Below, one piece after another: positions 1-10,900 of a stretch of DNA of 64,000 nt. Every line of letters begins with the position of its first letter. Position 1 is the stretch's first letter. Under the pieces are notes generated by a model. That model was not told the DNA's origin, did no database searches, and worked only from the letters and a program-made list of their open reading frames with translations. Source of the stretch: Ehretia macrophylla (Eukaryota > Streptophyta > Magnoliopsida > Boraginales > Ehretiaceae); the NCBI GenBank assembly GCA_037974665.1, contig CM075783.1, positions 39,941,712-40,005,711 on the forward strand, in the 5' to 3' direction. Position numbers and translations under genes: made by a program.

Positions 1-1221
1 GGAGGCAACCTACTTCGTTGTTCTCCTAATGTGATATGTTAAATGTTATAAATGTGCATTGCATACAAGGTTGCAACCTTTCTTTCGGGCATGGTAGCAT
101 TTCAGCACACCGGGCAGCATCGGGCTTGCCGGTGCTACCGTGACTACCATGGTCCAATTCCCTCTCTCGCTTGGCATTTCACCCTCGGAGAGTTGGGTCG
201 TAGGATTTCGGGGTACATCCGGAGTACACCCATTTGGCGTGATAAGGGAATGATTCGAAGTCGGCCGCAAAAACTGATACTGAAAAATGAATTGAGAGCA
301 AAAGCTCACCGTATCCTTTTCACTATGTGTATAAGTACTCTCGCTTGGTTCCTAGAGGACCTCAGGGAGGAAAGACGGGTAATTATGTTCCTTTACTTTT
401 ATATTATATTATGAACTTACTTGTGTTATATGTCATGCTTTTCAAAAGGGTTTTTCATAAGTTGAACCGGAAAAAGAGTTTCAAAACTTATTTCTCGTTC
501 CCCCTCGCTGAGTTCATAAGGACTCACCCTCTTTTATCATCTCAGGTGAAGAAGATCAGGAACAGGTACCTGAGGATAACGTGCCTATTGATGACTCCTT
601 GGAGTGATTGCATGCTCTACGTGCCTTACGTGGTTGTGGCTGTTTTGTGAACGATAAGATCATCTCTTATGTTGTTTGTCATTGCTATTGTAAATGACCC
701 CCGTTGTAATTTAAGGTCAAATTTTGGTTTGTACTGATCATAACTAGATAGACACTCTTCTGGTCGTTTTTACTATCGCTACTTTGGTTTAGTATCTATC
801 ACAGGCTTATGAAGTACTAGGTAAAGGGTTAAGTAAAATGAATCTATCCAATCTTAAGCAGGTACTCATTGGTAAGCTAAGATCAACAGGTACTTTTGTA
901 ACAAGGATTGACAAACAAATGAGACATAGTTATCATGTTAAGTTATAAATCAAACGAGACTTCGAGATAACTAGTAGGCATTTCAATTGGCGATAAATAG
1001 TAATCTTAGTTGGAATCGAATTTGAGATTGAAAGTTTTGAGGTGTTTAGGAAATTAGGTCAAACTAAAGGGCTAATTACCGCCATTATGCTGCCGGTTTT
1101 CCAGAGGATTTTTCGAGTTCTAGGCTAACGTTAAGTGTTAAACCATAATGATCGATCAACTACGTGAAACGATTAGATTACATCCTAGTCTAACCTCTAC
1201 AGGTCGGGTTGGGGCGTGACA
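1..1221 (+). repeat. LTR A (5' LTR of element A, left end outside the window)
   Basis: The last part of a long terminal repeat ends in GGGGCGTGACA at 1211-1221, directly before the leader and PBS. The whole stretch is the reverse complement, with some divergence, of 6379 to about 7576 (LTR B) and 11631 to about 12877 (LTR C), which is how its identity as LTR was fixed. Open frames inside it (52-414 and 327-650) follow this repeat and show no protein family. The original 5' end lies outside the window, so total length is unknown; the LTR C copy suggests about 3.7 kb. Confidence 0.88.
512..607 (+). other. Acidic open frame in LTR A, counterpart of the LTR micro-ORF, no ATG
   Basis: After an in-frame TGA at 509-511 a frame stays open to TGA at 605-607. 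Its end reads as an acidic stretch containing GEEDQEQVPEDNVP and IDDSLE. By position it matches the 33-codon frames in LTRs of D and E: all follow the degenerate or intact TATA region and a CTCACYCTC motif, and share the pattern VP, then E(D/E)NVP, then DDS. The ATG of D and E is replaced by ATC here, so this copy could be translated only after splicing or from another start. It also overlaps a 107-codon frame (327-650) in a different phase. Homology is seen in the sequence; function is unknown. Confidence 0.35.
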
Positions 1222-1232
1222 CCTTATATTAA

Positions 1233-1244
1233 TGGTATCAGAGC
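1233..1244 (+). other. Primer binding site (tRNA-iMet type) of element A
   Basis: TGGTATCAGAGC matches the canonical plant sequence complementary to the 3' end of initiator tRNA-Met, used to prime minus-strand DNA synthesis in most plant Ty3/gypsy elements. It sits 11 bases after the LTR end at 1221, which fixes the LTR boundary and the + orientation. Confidence 0.93.
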
Positions 1245-1498
1245 TTAGATTGCTTAAGCCGGGTTTAACTCTCGGACCATGGGTAGAAGCCCTAAGGTTA
1301 TTGGGATGACTTGTTTATGTGTTAATGTGTGACAATATCAGTTGTGCCTTCTCTATTTCTATGTGCTTATGTGATTAACATGTCTTAACTGTTTCGAGAA
1401 TTGTATGTCTATGTAAAATTTTATGTTGCATACCTTATACATTAAATTCTTGTCTTGTCATATTCCATTAAATTGTGCATCATAATCTGTGCCTATAG

Positions 1499-2520
1499 AT
1501 GGCTGACCCTAGTACCCGCAATACCAATAGGAGCGATAAGCCTCAAGGAGCCGGAGATGCTCATCAAACTAATCCCGGCATGGCCATGTTTAACATGATG
1601 GCGACTGCTATAGATTGCGTGTCGCATGTGATGGAACGTCAAGATGCACGTGAAGTGAACAACAACAACAATAGGAATGATGGTAACAATGGGAGAAATA
1701 GCAGAATGCAAGAGTTCCTTGACTTTTGCCAGTCCAAATTCTACGGGGAAGCTGATGATGAAAAGGCAGAGGCTTGGCTGTCTGAGATTGAAAGGATTTT
1801 CAGGCCTCTTGACTATACTGATGAGGAAAAGATTGAGTTTGCTATATTTCTATTGCACGGGGATGCTAAGCATTGGTGGCACACTATGGAGGCACTTTGG
1901 GAAACTGATCATACACCTTGCTTGTGGGTAATTTCGTTAAGGCGTTCAAGGAGAAATACGTACCTGCAGTTTCTAGGTAGAGGCGAATTGAAGAATTCAT
2001 GCACTTGAACCAGGGTAACATGACGGTGGCCCAGTATGAGGCTCGCTTTGACAGACTGTCCTGTTATGCTCAATACATGGTCAGTACCCTTGAGGCGAAG
2101 ATGTGGAAATTTACGAATGGGTTGAGGCCACAGATTCAGGACCAGTTGGCTTCGCATGACTTTACTACCTATTCTGTTATCCTTGCTGTTGCCTCCCGAG
2201 TTGAGAAGAGGAAACTTGATAGAGCCAGTTCAAGCCAACCGAACAAGAAACCATATCAGCCTCTAGGTCAACAGAGGAAATTCTAGAGTCAAAGTCGTAG
2301 TCAGGGCCAGAGCTAGAACATACCAGTTAATAACAGTGGCCCGACTAAAGTACCATCAGCCTCTTCCACCCGCGGATCCACAGGTAGTTCACCTACTTCT
2401 CAGACTGTCACCTGTTCTTATTGTAACAAGAAGGGTCACACCGAGGCCTAGTGTTGGAGAAAATCGGGACGATGTGTAGGGTGTGGTAGCGATCAACACC
2501 AGGTTAAGGATTGCCCTTAA
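1499..2520 (+). pseudogene. gag: Degenerate gag (capsid and nucleocapsid) of element A
   Basis: Gag forms the virus-like particle and packages the RNA. The frame starts at ATG 1499, after a leader that follows the PBS. The capsid region is recognisable from residues such as FCQSKFYGEADDEKAEAWL and the GDAKHWW motif near codons 120-128. A frameshift near 1915-1930 leads into the second half (VAQYEARFDRL, 1999-2286). Further in-frame stops include TAG at 1978-1980 and TAG at 2284-2286. Two CCHC zinc knuckles with CX2CX4HX4C spacing lie at 2413-2454 and 2473-2514; the first contains a TAG at 2449-2451, and TAA follows the second at 2518-2520. Two knuckles and the capsid motifs fit Ty3/gypsy gag. 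It cannot make a full protein. Confidence 0.87.
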
Positions 2521-3236
2521 TGGCAAGGGGGACAAAATCAGATTAAACCACCTGGTAGAGGCAAAACTCCAGTTCCTAGAGTTCAGGCCCGAGCTTATGC
2601 TATTGAGTGCAAGGAGCTTCCTGAGGAGACTGCTGTTATTAAAGGTACATTCTTGATACTGAATCTACCTGTTAGGGTGCTAATTGATCCAGGTGCTACT
2701 AATTCATTTATTACCCCCTTATGTGTGCAACGTGTAAAATTACGAGTTGTATGTTTGCCTTACGAAGTAGAAGTTGGTACTCCGATGGGTTCAATACTTG
2801 TTACTAGCTCAGCTTGTAAAGCATATAAAATCCAAATTAAGGATAGGGAATTCTCAGCCAATCTTATAGTGTTACCCTTTTGAGACTATGAAGTCATCTG
2901 ATTGTAACATTCAAGATACCTGGTCAACCAACATTGGAGGTAATGGGTCGAAGAGACTTCTCCGGGAGTTCCATTATTTCACCTACGAAAGCAGTGAAGT
3001 CCTTGAGAAAAGGATGTAGTGGATACTTAGCTTACCTCATCAACAAGCCGTCAGACAAAGCTAAGTTGGAGAAGATGCCAGTGATTAAAGATTATGCTGG
3101 CGTGTTTCCAGAAGAATTACCCAGTTTACCCCCAGATCAGGAAATCGAGTTTATAATAGAAGTACTGCCTGGTACCCAGCCGATATCTAAAGCTCCCTAT
3201 CGTATGGCACCAGCCGAGCTACAAGAATTGAAAGAA
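2521..3236 (+). pseudogene. pol: Degenerate protease and truncated RT start of element A pol
   Basis: A retroviral-type aspartic protease is visible in the frame 2653-2883. Its active-site triad region reads LIDPGATNSFI with the catalytic Asp codon at 2686-2688; the usual DSG or DTG is DPG here, which should weaken or abolish activity. A stop follows at 2881-2883 and the next stretch (about 2884-2930) is deleted and shifted, so the flap-to-core part seen in element D (DVILGMDWL) is missing. The frame resumes at 2934 with a [14 protein letters not shown] linker and the RT entry block ([18 protein letters not shown]). At about 3236 the RT sequence stops and satellite begins in the same reading frame, giving a short chimeric open frame to 3320 that is an accident of the junction. 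Confidence 0.87.
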
Positions 3237-6200
3237 GAAAGTTATGGGCACCGGAGCAACAAATACCTGGTCACAAGCCCCTCGCCCTCGGTTTGCAGGA
3301 CCAACCTCTACGTGAAGTGAAGTTGTCATGCCCAAAGTGGTGTGGGATTCAGTAATAGATTTGTGATTGATTAGGTTGTCGTCCTTTTCACGGCTGACAA
3401 CGTATGATCCGGGATGGAAAATAGCAAAAATGAAGAAAAGTGTCCCAAAACTGATGAAAATGTTCGATTTTGAGCTTCGAAAACACACGCTGCCAAGCAG
3501 GCTTGCTGCCCCCGTCGTAGAGCTCTCAAAGAGTTTTCCAACAGTATGATGTGTACCGCATAACTCTTTAAGGATCAAAAGTTATGGGCAAAGGAGCGAC
3601 GAAGAGCTAGTCCTAAGCCCCACGCCCTCGGTTTGCTGGCCCAGCCTCTACGTGAAGCAAAGTTGTCTAGCCAAAGGTGCCATGGGATTCGAAAATAGAA
3701 ATGTGATGGATTAGGTTGTCGTCCTTTTCTAGGCTCATGACGTGCGATCCGAGAAGGAAAAACAGCGGAAAAGAAGAAAAGTGTCCTAAAACTGATGAAA
3801 ATGTTCGATTTTGGGCTCCAAAAATAGGGGCAGCTATGCAGGCTTGTTGCCGCCGTGGTAGAGCTCTCAGAGAGTTGTCCAACAGTATGCTATGTACTGC
3901 GTAACTCCTTACGGATCAAAAGTTATGGGCACTGGAGCGACGGAGACCTGGTCCCAAGCCCTACGCCCTCAGTTTGCAGGCCGAGCCTCTAAGTGAAGCG
4001 AAGTTGTCTTGCCAAAGGTGCCATGGGATTCGATAATAGAAATGTGATGGATTAGGTTGTCATCCTTTTCAAGGCTCACGATGTACGATTCGAGATGAAA
4101 AAACAGCGAAAAACTAGAAAAGTGTCCTAAAATTGATGAAAACGTTCAATTTTGGGCTCCGAAAATAGGCACAACCAAGCAGGCTAGCTACCACTATCGT
4201 AGAGCTCTCGAAGAGCTTTCCAATAGTATGTTGTGCGCTGCGTAACTCCGTACAGATCAAAAGTTATGGGCACCAGAGTGACAGAGACCTGGTCCCAAGC
4301 CCCACACTCTCGGTTTGCGGGCCCAGCCTCTACGTAAAGCGAAGTTGTCTTGCCAAAGGTGCCATGGGATTCGATAATAGAATTGTGATGGATTCGGTTA
4401 TCGTTCTTTTCAAAGCTCACGACGTACGATCCGGGAAGGAAAAACAGCGGAATAGAAGAAAAGTGTCCAAAAATTGATGAAAACGTTCGATTTTGGGCTC
4501 CGAAAATAGGCGTAGTAGAGCAAGCTTGCTGCCGCCGTCGAAGACCTCTCGGAGAGTTTTTCAATGGTATATTGTGCGCTGCATAACTCTTTACGAATCA
4601 AAAGTTATGGGCAAAGAAGCGACAGAGACCTGGTCCAAAGCCCCACGCCCTCGGTTTGCGGGCCCAGTCTCTACGTGAAGCGAAGTTGTCTTGCCAAAGG
4701 TGCCATGGGATTCGATAATAGAAATGTGATAGATTAGGTTATCGTCCTTTTCTAAGCTCACGACGTACGATCCAGGAAGGAAAAACAGCGGAATAGAAGA
4801 AAAGTGTCCAAAAACTGATGAAAATGTTCACTTTTGGGCTCCAAAAACAGGTGCAGTAGAGCAAGCTTGCTGCCGCCGTCGAAGAGCTCTCGGAGAGTTT
4901 TTCAACGGTATATTGTGCGCTGCGTAACTCCTTACGAATCAAAAGTTATGGGCAAAGAAGCGACGGAGACCTGGTCCTAAGCCCCACGCCCTCAGTTTGC
5001 GGGCCCAGCCTCTACTGAAGTGAAGTTGTCTTGCCCAGGGTGTCGTGGGATTCGATAATAGAAATGTGATGGATTAGGTTGTCATCCTTTTCAAGGCTCA
5101 CGACGTACGATCTGGGATGAAAAAACAGCGAAAAACTAGAAAAGTGTCCTAAAACTAATGAAAACGTTCAATTTTGGGCTCCGAAAATAGGCACAGCCAA
5201 GCAGGCTTGCTACCAACGTCGTAGAGCTCTTGGAGAGATTTCCAATAGTATACTGTGCGCCGTGTAACTCCGTACGGATCAAAAGTTATGGGCACCGGAG
5301 CGACGGAGACCTGGTCCCAAGCCCCACGCTCTCGGTTTGCGGGCCCAGACTCTACGTGAAGCGAAGTTGTCTTGCCAAAGGTGCCATGGGATTCGATAAT
5401 AGAAATGTGATGGATTGGGTTATCGTCATTTTCTAAGCTCACGACGTACGATCCGAGAAGGAAAAACAGCGGAATAGAAGAAAAGTGTCCAAAAACTTAT
5501 GAAAACGTTCTATTTTGGGCTCCGAAAACACGCGCAGTAGAGCAAGCTTGCTGCCGCAGTCGAAGAGCTCTCGGAGAGTTTTTCAACGGTATATTGTGCG
5601 CTGCGTAACTCCTTACGAATCAAAAGTTATGGGCAAAGAAGCGACGGAGACCTGGTCCTAAGCCCCACGCCCTTGGTTTGCGGGCCCAGTCTCTACGTGA
5701 AGCGAAGTTATCTTGCCAAAGGTGCCATGGGATTCGATAATGGAAATGTTTTAGATTAGGTTGTGCCCTTTTATAGGCTCACGACGTACGATTCGGGAAG
5801 GAAAAATAGCGGAAAAGAAGAAAAGTGTCGTAAAACTAATGAAAACGTTCAATTTTGGGCTCCGAAAATAGGCGCAGCCGAGCAGGCTTACTACCGCCGT
5901 CGTAGAGATCTTGGAGAGTTTTCCAATAGTATGTTGTGCGCCGCGTAACTCCTTACGGATCAAAAGTTATGGGCACCGGAGCGACGGAGACTTGGTCCTA
6001 AGCCCTATGCCATCGGTTTGCGAGCCCAACCTCTACGTCAAGTGAAGATGTCTTGCCCAAGGTGCAGTGGGATTCGATAATAGAAATGTGATGGATTAGG
6101 TTGTCATCCTTTTCGCGGCTCACGACGTACGATCCGAGATGGAAAAACAGCGCAAAAGAAGAAAAGTATCCCGAAACTGATGAAAATGTTCGATTTTTGG

Positions 6201-6378
6201 CTTAAAAAACAGGCGCAGCACTCGTCATAGAGCTCTCAGAGAGCTTTCCAATGGTATGCTGTGCGCCACGTAAATCCTCGCAGATCAAAATTTATGGGCA
6301 CCGGAGCGACGGATACCTGGTCGCAAGCCCCATGCCCTCAGTTTGCGGGCCCAACCTCTACGTGAAGTGAAGTTGTCA
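3237..6378. repeat. Satellite array 1, 341-bp monomers (about 9 copies)
   Basis: Tandem repeats with a measured spacing of 341 bp between successive GATCAAAAGTTATGGG anchors (for example near 3577, 3918, 4259 and 4600). Each monomer also carries a conserved dyad around AGCTCTCGGAGAGCT. Units at 4113 and 5136 share the rare CGAAAAACTAG variant and units at 4449 and 5473 share GGAATAGAAG. Both spacings are about 1,023 bp, so part of the array is a three-monomer higher-order repeat. The last unit has lost about 20 bp near 6217. The left boundary is inside element A pol; the right boundary abuts the LTR B terminus. Short open frames on both strands are by-products of the repeat. Confidence 0.95.
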
Positions 6379-7945
6379 TGTCACGCCTAACCCGACCTAT
6401 AAAGGTTAGACTAGGATGTGATCTAATCATTCATGTTCTTTTATGACTATAACTGATTAACGAAGATTAAGCTTATCCGTTAGACTAGAACTCCAAAAAA
6501 ATTCTCCGAAAAATCGGCTGCATAACGGCTGTAATTGGCTCTTTAGTTTGACCTAATTTTTTAAACGCCTCAAAACTTTCAATCTCAAATTCGATTCTAA
6601 TTAAGATTACTATTTATCACCAATCGATATGCCTACTATTAATCTCACAGTCTCGTCTGATTAACAAACCTAGCATGATAACTATGCCTCGTTTATTTGT
6701 TAACGTTTGTTACACAAGTACCTGTTGATCTTGACTTACAAATGAATACCTGCTTAAGATTAGATGGATTCATTTTACTTAGCCCTTTGCCTAATACTTC
6801 ATAAGCCTGTAGTAGTTACTAATCAAAGTAGCAAAACAACCAAATAGGGTGTCTGTCTAGTTATAATTAGTACAAATCAAAATTAGACCCCAAATTACAA
6901 CGGGGGTCTTTACATTAACAACGAAAAACAACATAAGAGATAATCTTCAAAACAAACATATCGTTCACAAAATGACCACTGTCAAGTAAGGCACGTAGGG
7001 CAGGCAATCACTCCAAGGAGTCATCAATAGGCACGTTATCCTCGGGTACCTGTTCTTGATCTTCTTCACTTGTGATGATAAAAGAGGGTGAGTCCTTATG
7101 AACTCAGCGAGGGGAAATGAGAAATATGTTTTGAAACTCTTTTGCCGGTTGAACTTATGAAAACCCCCTTTTTAAAATGTGTCACGTATCACAAGTAGCA
7201 AGGTACGCAAAGTATATGAATCAAATTGAGCAGAAGATACAATTACCAATCATTTCAAGGATACGGTGAGAATTTGCTCTCAATAAAATTTTTGATAACG
7301 ATGGTTGTGGCATACTTCAATAATCCACTTATCGCTCCCAATTGGGTGCACTCGAGATGTACCCCAAAAACCTACGACCCAACTCTCTGAGGGTAGAATG
7401 CCAAGCGAGAGAAGGAATTGGACCATGGTAGTCACGGGAGCACCGGCAAGCCCTATGCCGCCCGGCGTTCGTGAAACGCTACCATGCCACAATGAAAGGC
7501 TGCAACCTAGTATGCAATGCACATTTATAACATTTAACATATCACATTAGGAGGACAACAAAGTAGGTTGCCTACGAGCAGTTATAAGATCGCACGTTGA
7601 CAAGTAAACACATGAGGCATGCTTTGACATTTAATTTCACTTGTAATACACATGGAGTTATATGAATATTAAACGGACAGCCATGTAGCACATGTAAAGC
7701 AAGTCATATAACTCATTTCGGGGTTCACGTAATCTAGTAATAAGTTTATTCAAGCATGCAACGACGTCTACATGAGACCAGGTGCAAGAAAAGTCTACTT
7801 ATCAACATGTAATCATTGAATCACATTTCAAACATACTTAACATTTATTAGGCAGCCCACTAATCACACAATTAGACACAATAACCATAGGATCAACACT
7901 TAGCGAGTTTTCATAGTCAATAGGGTTTCAATCCATCCTTAACCT
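6379..7945 (-). mobile_element. LTR B: truncated LTR of the element A family
   Basis: TGTCACGCC at 6379 is the inverted 3' terminus of the same LTR as in element A, and the region to about 7576 is its reverse complement. It then continues into more upstream LTR sequence shared with LTR C (to about 7940). Past that point LTR C continues but B switches to satellite. No PBS, gag or pol adjoins it, so it is a solo LTR or LTR remnant. Relative to C it lacks about 170 bp (C positions about 13118-13290). Satellite phase does not match across it: 96 bp of a monomer precede it and about 21 bp precede the next anchor, so roughly 224 bp of a unit (or more whole units) were lost with the missing LTR end. 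Confidence 0.85.
7008..7079 (-). other. Acidic open frame in LTR B (micro-ORF counterpart)
   Basis: On the - strand this reads an acidic tail EEDQEQVPEDNVP then IDDSLE and a TGA, with the same stop as the LTR A and C copies and almost the same residues. There is no ATG at the position used in D and E. It is listed because its residues stay the same in three diverged LTR copies. Whether this reflects coding selection or simply recent common descent cannot be settled by eye. Confidence 0.3.
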
Positions 7946-10900
7946 GGTGCCGCGTAAATCCTTACAGATCAAAAGTTATGGGCACCGGAGCGACAGATAC
8001 CTGGTCACAAGCCCCACGCCCTCGGTTTGCGAGCCCATCCTCTACGTGAAGTGAATTTGTCAAGCCCAAGGTGTCATGGGATTTGGCAATAGAAATGTGA
8101 TGGATTAAGTTGTCATCCTTTTCGCGGTTGACGACGTACAATCCGAGATGGAAAAACAGCGCAAAAGAAGAAAAATGTTCTGATATTGATGAAAACATTC
8201 AATTTTGGGCTCCGAAAATAGGCACAGCTGAGCAGGCTTGTTACTCCCGTCGTAGAGCTCTCCGATAACTTTCCAACAGCATGTTGTGGGCCGCATAACT
8301 CCTTACGGATCAAAAGTTATGGACACCGGAGCGACAAATACCTAGTCATAAGCCCCACGCCATCGGTTTGCAGGCCCAATCTCTACGTGAAGTGAAGTTG
8401 TCAGGCCCAAGGTGCCATGGGATTTGGAAATAGAAATGTGATTAATTAGGTTGTCGTCCTTTTCGCGGCTGATGACGTACGATCCGCGACGGAAAAATAG
8501 CGAAAAAGAAGAAAACTACCCCGAATCTGATGAAAACGTTCAATTTTGAGCTCCAAAACCAGGAGCAGCCGAGCAAGCTTACTGTCCTTGTCGTAGAGCT
8601 CTCGGAGAGCTTTCCAACGGTATGTTGTGCGCCGCATAACTTCTTACGGATCAAAAGTTATGGGCAAAAGAGCGACGGAGAAGTGGTCCCAATCCCCACG
8701 CCCCCGGTTTACGGGCCCAGCCTCTATGTGAAGCGAAGTTGTCTTGCCAAAGGTGCCGTGGGATTCAATAATAGAAATGTGATGGATTAGGTTGTCGTCC
8801 TTTTCTAGGCTCACTACGTACGATCCGGGAAGGAAAAATAGTGCAAAAGAAGAAAAGTGTCCAAAACTGATGAAAACGTTCGATTTTGGGCTCCAAAAAT
8901 AGGCGCAGCCGAGCAGGCTTGCTACCCTCATCGTAGAGCTCTCAGAGAGCTTTCTAACGATATGCTTTACACCACGTAACTCCTTACGAATCAAAAGTTA
9001 TGGGCACCGAAGCGTCAGATACCTGGTCACAAGCCCCACGACCTCGGTTTGCGGGTCCAACCTCTATGTGAAGTGAAGTTGTCATGCCCATGGTGTTGTG
9101 GGATTCGGTAATATAAATGTGATGGATTAGGTTGTCGTCCTTTTCGCGGCTGACGACCTACGATCCGCGACGGAAAAATAGCGAAAAAGAAGAAAACTAC
9201 CCCGAATCTGATGAAAACGTTCAATTTTGAGCTCCAAAACCAGGAGCAGCCGAGCAAGCTTACTGTCCTTGTCGTAGAGCTCTCGGAGAGCTTTCTAACG
9301 ATATATTGTGCACCGCATAATTTCTTACGGATCAAAAGTTATGGGCAAAGGAGCGACGGAGACGTGGTCCCAATCCCCACGCCCCCGGTATACGGGCCCA
9401 GCCTCTACGTGAAGCGAAGTTGTCTTGCCAAAGGTGCCGTGGAATTCGATAATAGAAATGTGATGGATTAGGTTGTCGTTCTTTTCTAGGCTCACTACGT
9501 ACTATCTGGGAAGGGAAAACAATGCAGAAGAAGAAAAGTGTCCAAAACTGATGAAAACGTTCGATTTTGGGCTCTAAAAATAGGCGTAGCCGAGCAGGCT
9601 TGCTACCCTCATCGTAAAGCTCTCGTAGAGCTTTCCAACGGTATACTTTGCGCCGCGTAACTCCTTACGAACCAAAAGTTATGGGCACTGGAGCGTCGGA
9701 TACCTGGTCACAAGCCCCACGCCCTCGGTTTGCGGGACCCAACCTTTGTGTAAAGTGGAGTTGTCATGCCCATGGTGTTGTGGGATTCGGTAATATAAAT
9801 GTGATGGATTAGGTTGTCGTTCTTTTAGCAACTAACGACCTACGAACCGCGATGGAAAAACATCAAAAAAGAAGAAAAGTGTCCCAAAATTGATGAAAAC
9901 GTTCGATTTTGGACTCCAAAAACAGGGGCAGAAAAGCAAGATTGTTGTCGCTGTCGTAAAGCTCGCAAAGAGCTTTCCAACGGTGTGTTGTGCACTGCGT
10001 AACACCTTACGAATCAAAAGTTATGGGCACCAGAGCGACGGAGACTTGGTCCAAAGCCCCATGCCCTTGGTTTGCGGGCCTAGCCTTTACGTGAAGCGGA
10101 GTTTTCTTGCCCAAGGTGTCATGGGATTTAGTATTAGAAATGTGATGGATTAGGTTGTCGTTCTTTTCATAGCTCATGACGTACAATCTTGGACAAAAAA
10201 ACAGCGCAAAAGAAGAAATATGTCCTAAAACTAATGAAAGCGTTCAATTTTGGGCTCTGAAAATAGGCACAACCGAGGAGGCTTGCTACCCTTGTCGTAG
10301 AGCTCTCAGAGAGCTTTCCAACGGCATACTGTGTGGTGCGTAACTCCTTACGGATCAAAAGTTATGGGTACCAGAGCGATAGATACCTGGTCATAAGCCC
10401 CATGCCCTCGGTTTGCAGGCCCAACCTCTCTGTGAAGTGAAGTTGTCATGCCTAAGGTGCCATAGGATTCGGTAATAGAAATGTGATGGATTAGGTTGTC
10501 GTCCTTTTCACGGCTAATGACATACGAACCGGGATAGAAAAACAACACAAAAGAAGAAAAGTGTCCCTAAATTGATAAAAACATTCGATTTTGGGCACCG
10601 AAAATAGGTGCAACCAAGCAAGATTGTTGTCCCCGTCGTAGAGCCCTCAGAGAGCTTTCTAACGGTATGCTGTACACCATGTAACAACTTACAGATCAAA
10701 AGTTATGGCACCAGAGCGACGGCGACCTGGTCCTTAGCCCCACGCCCTCAGTTTGCGGGCCCAGCCTCTACGTGAAGTGAAGTTGTCTTGCCCAAGGTGC
10801 CGTGGGATTTGGTAATAGAAATGTGATGGATTAGGTTGTCGTTCTTTTCGCGGCTCACGACGTACGATCCTAGACGAAAAAATAGCGTAAATGAAGAAAA

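Larger units (their letters stand above)
1..3236 (+). mobile_element. Element A: truncated Ty3/gypsy (Tekay-like) retrotransposon fragment
   Basis: This is a + strand LTR retrotransposon fragment. It runs from an LTR cut by the window edge, through a tRNA-iMet-type primer binding site and a gag reading frame with two CCHC zinc knuckles, to an aspartic protease and the first part of reverse transcriptase. It ends abruptly near 3236 inside the conserved RT entry region (MAPAELQELKEE), where the 341-bp satellite begins. RT core, RNase H, integrase and the 3' LTR are absent. Gag and pol carry several in-frame stops, at least one frameshift and a small deletion after the protease, so the copy is dead. 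The protease and RT-entry residues closely resemble those of element D in this window, which places both in the same chromovirus lineage. The clade name is inferred from D, which keeps a chromodomain. Confidence 0.88.

Noticed and set aside
52-414. 120-codon frame in LTR A
   Set aside because: Lies within LTR sequence, is not kept as the same frame in B and C, and resembles no protein.
3237-6378. CRISPR array
   Set aside because: The repeats are long and adjoining with no unique spacers, in a eukaryotic setting.
1-7945. Element A plus LTR B as the two ends of one retrotransposon containing satellite
   Set aside because: LTR B is inverted relative to LTR A and no PPT or pol end precedes it; a single element has LTRs in direct orientation.
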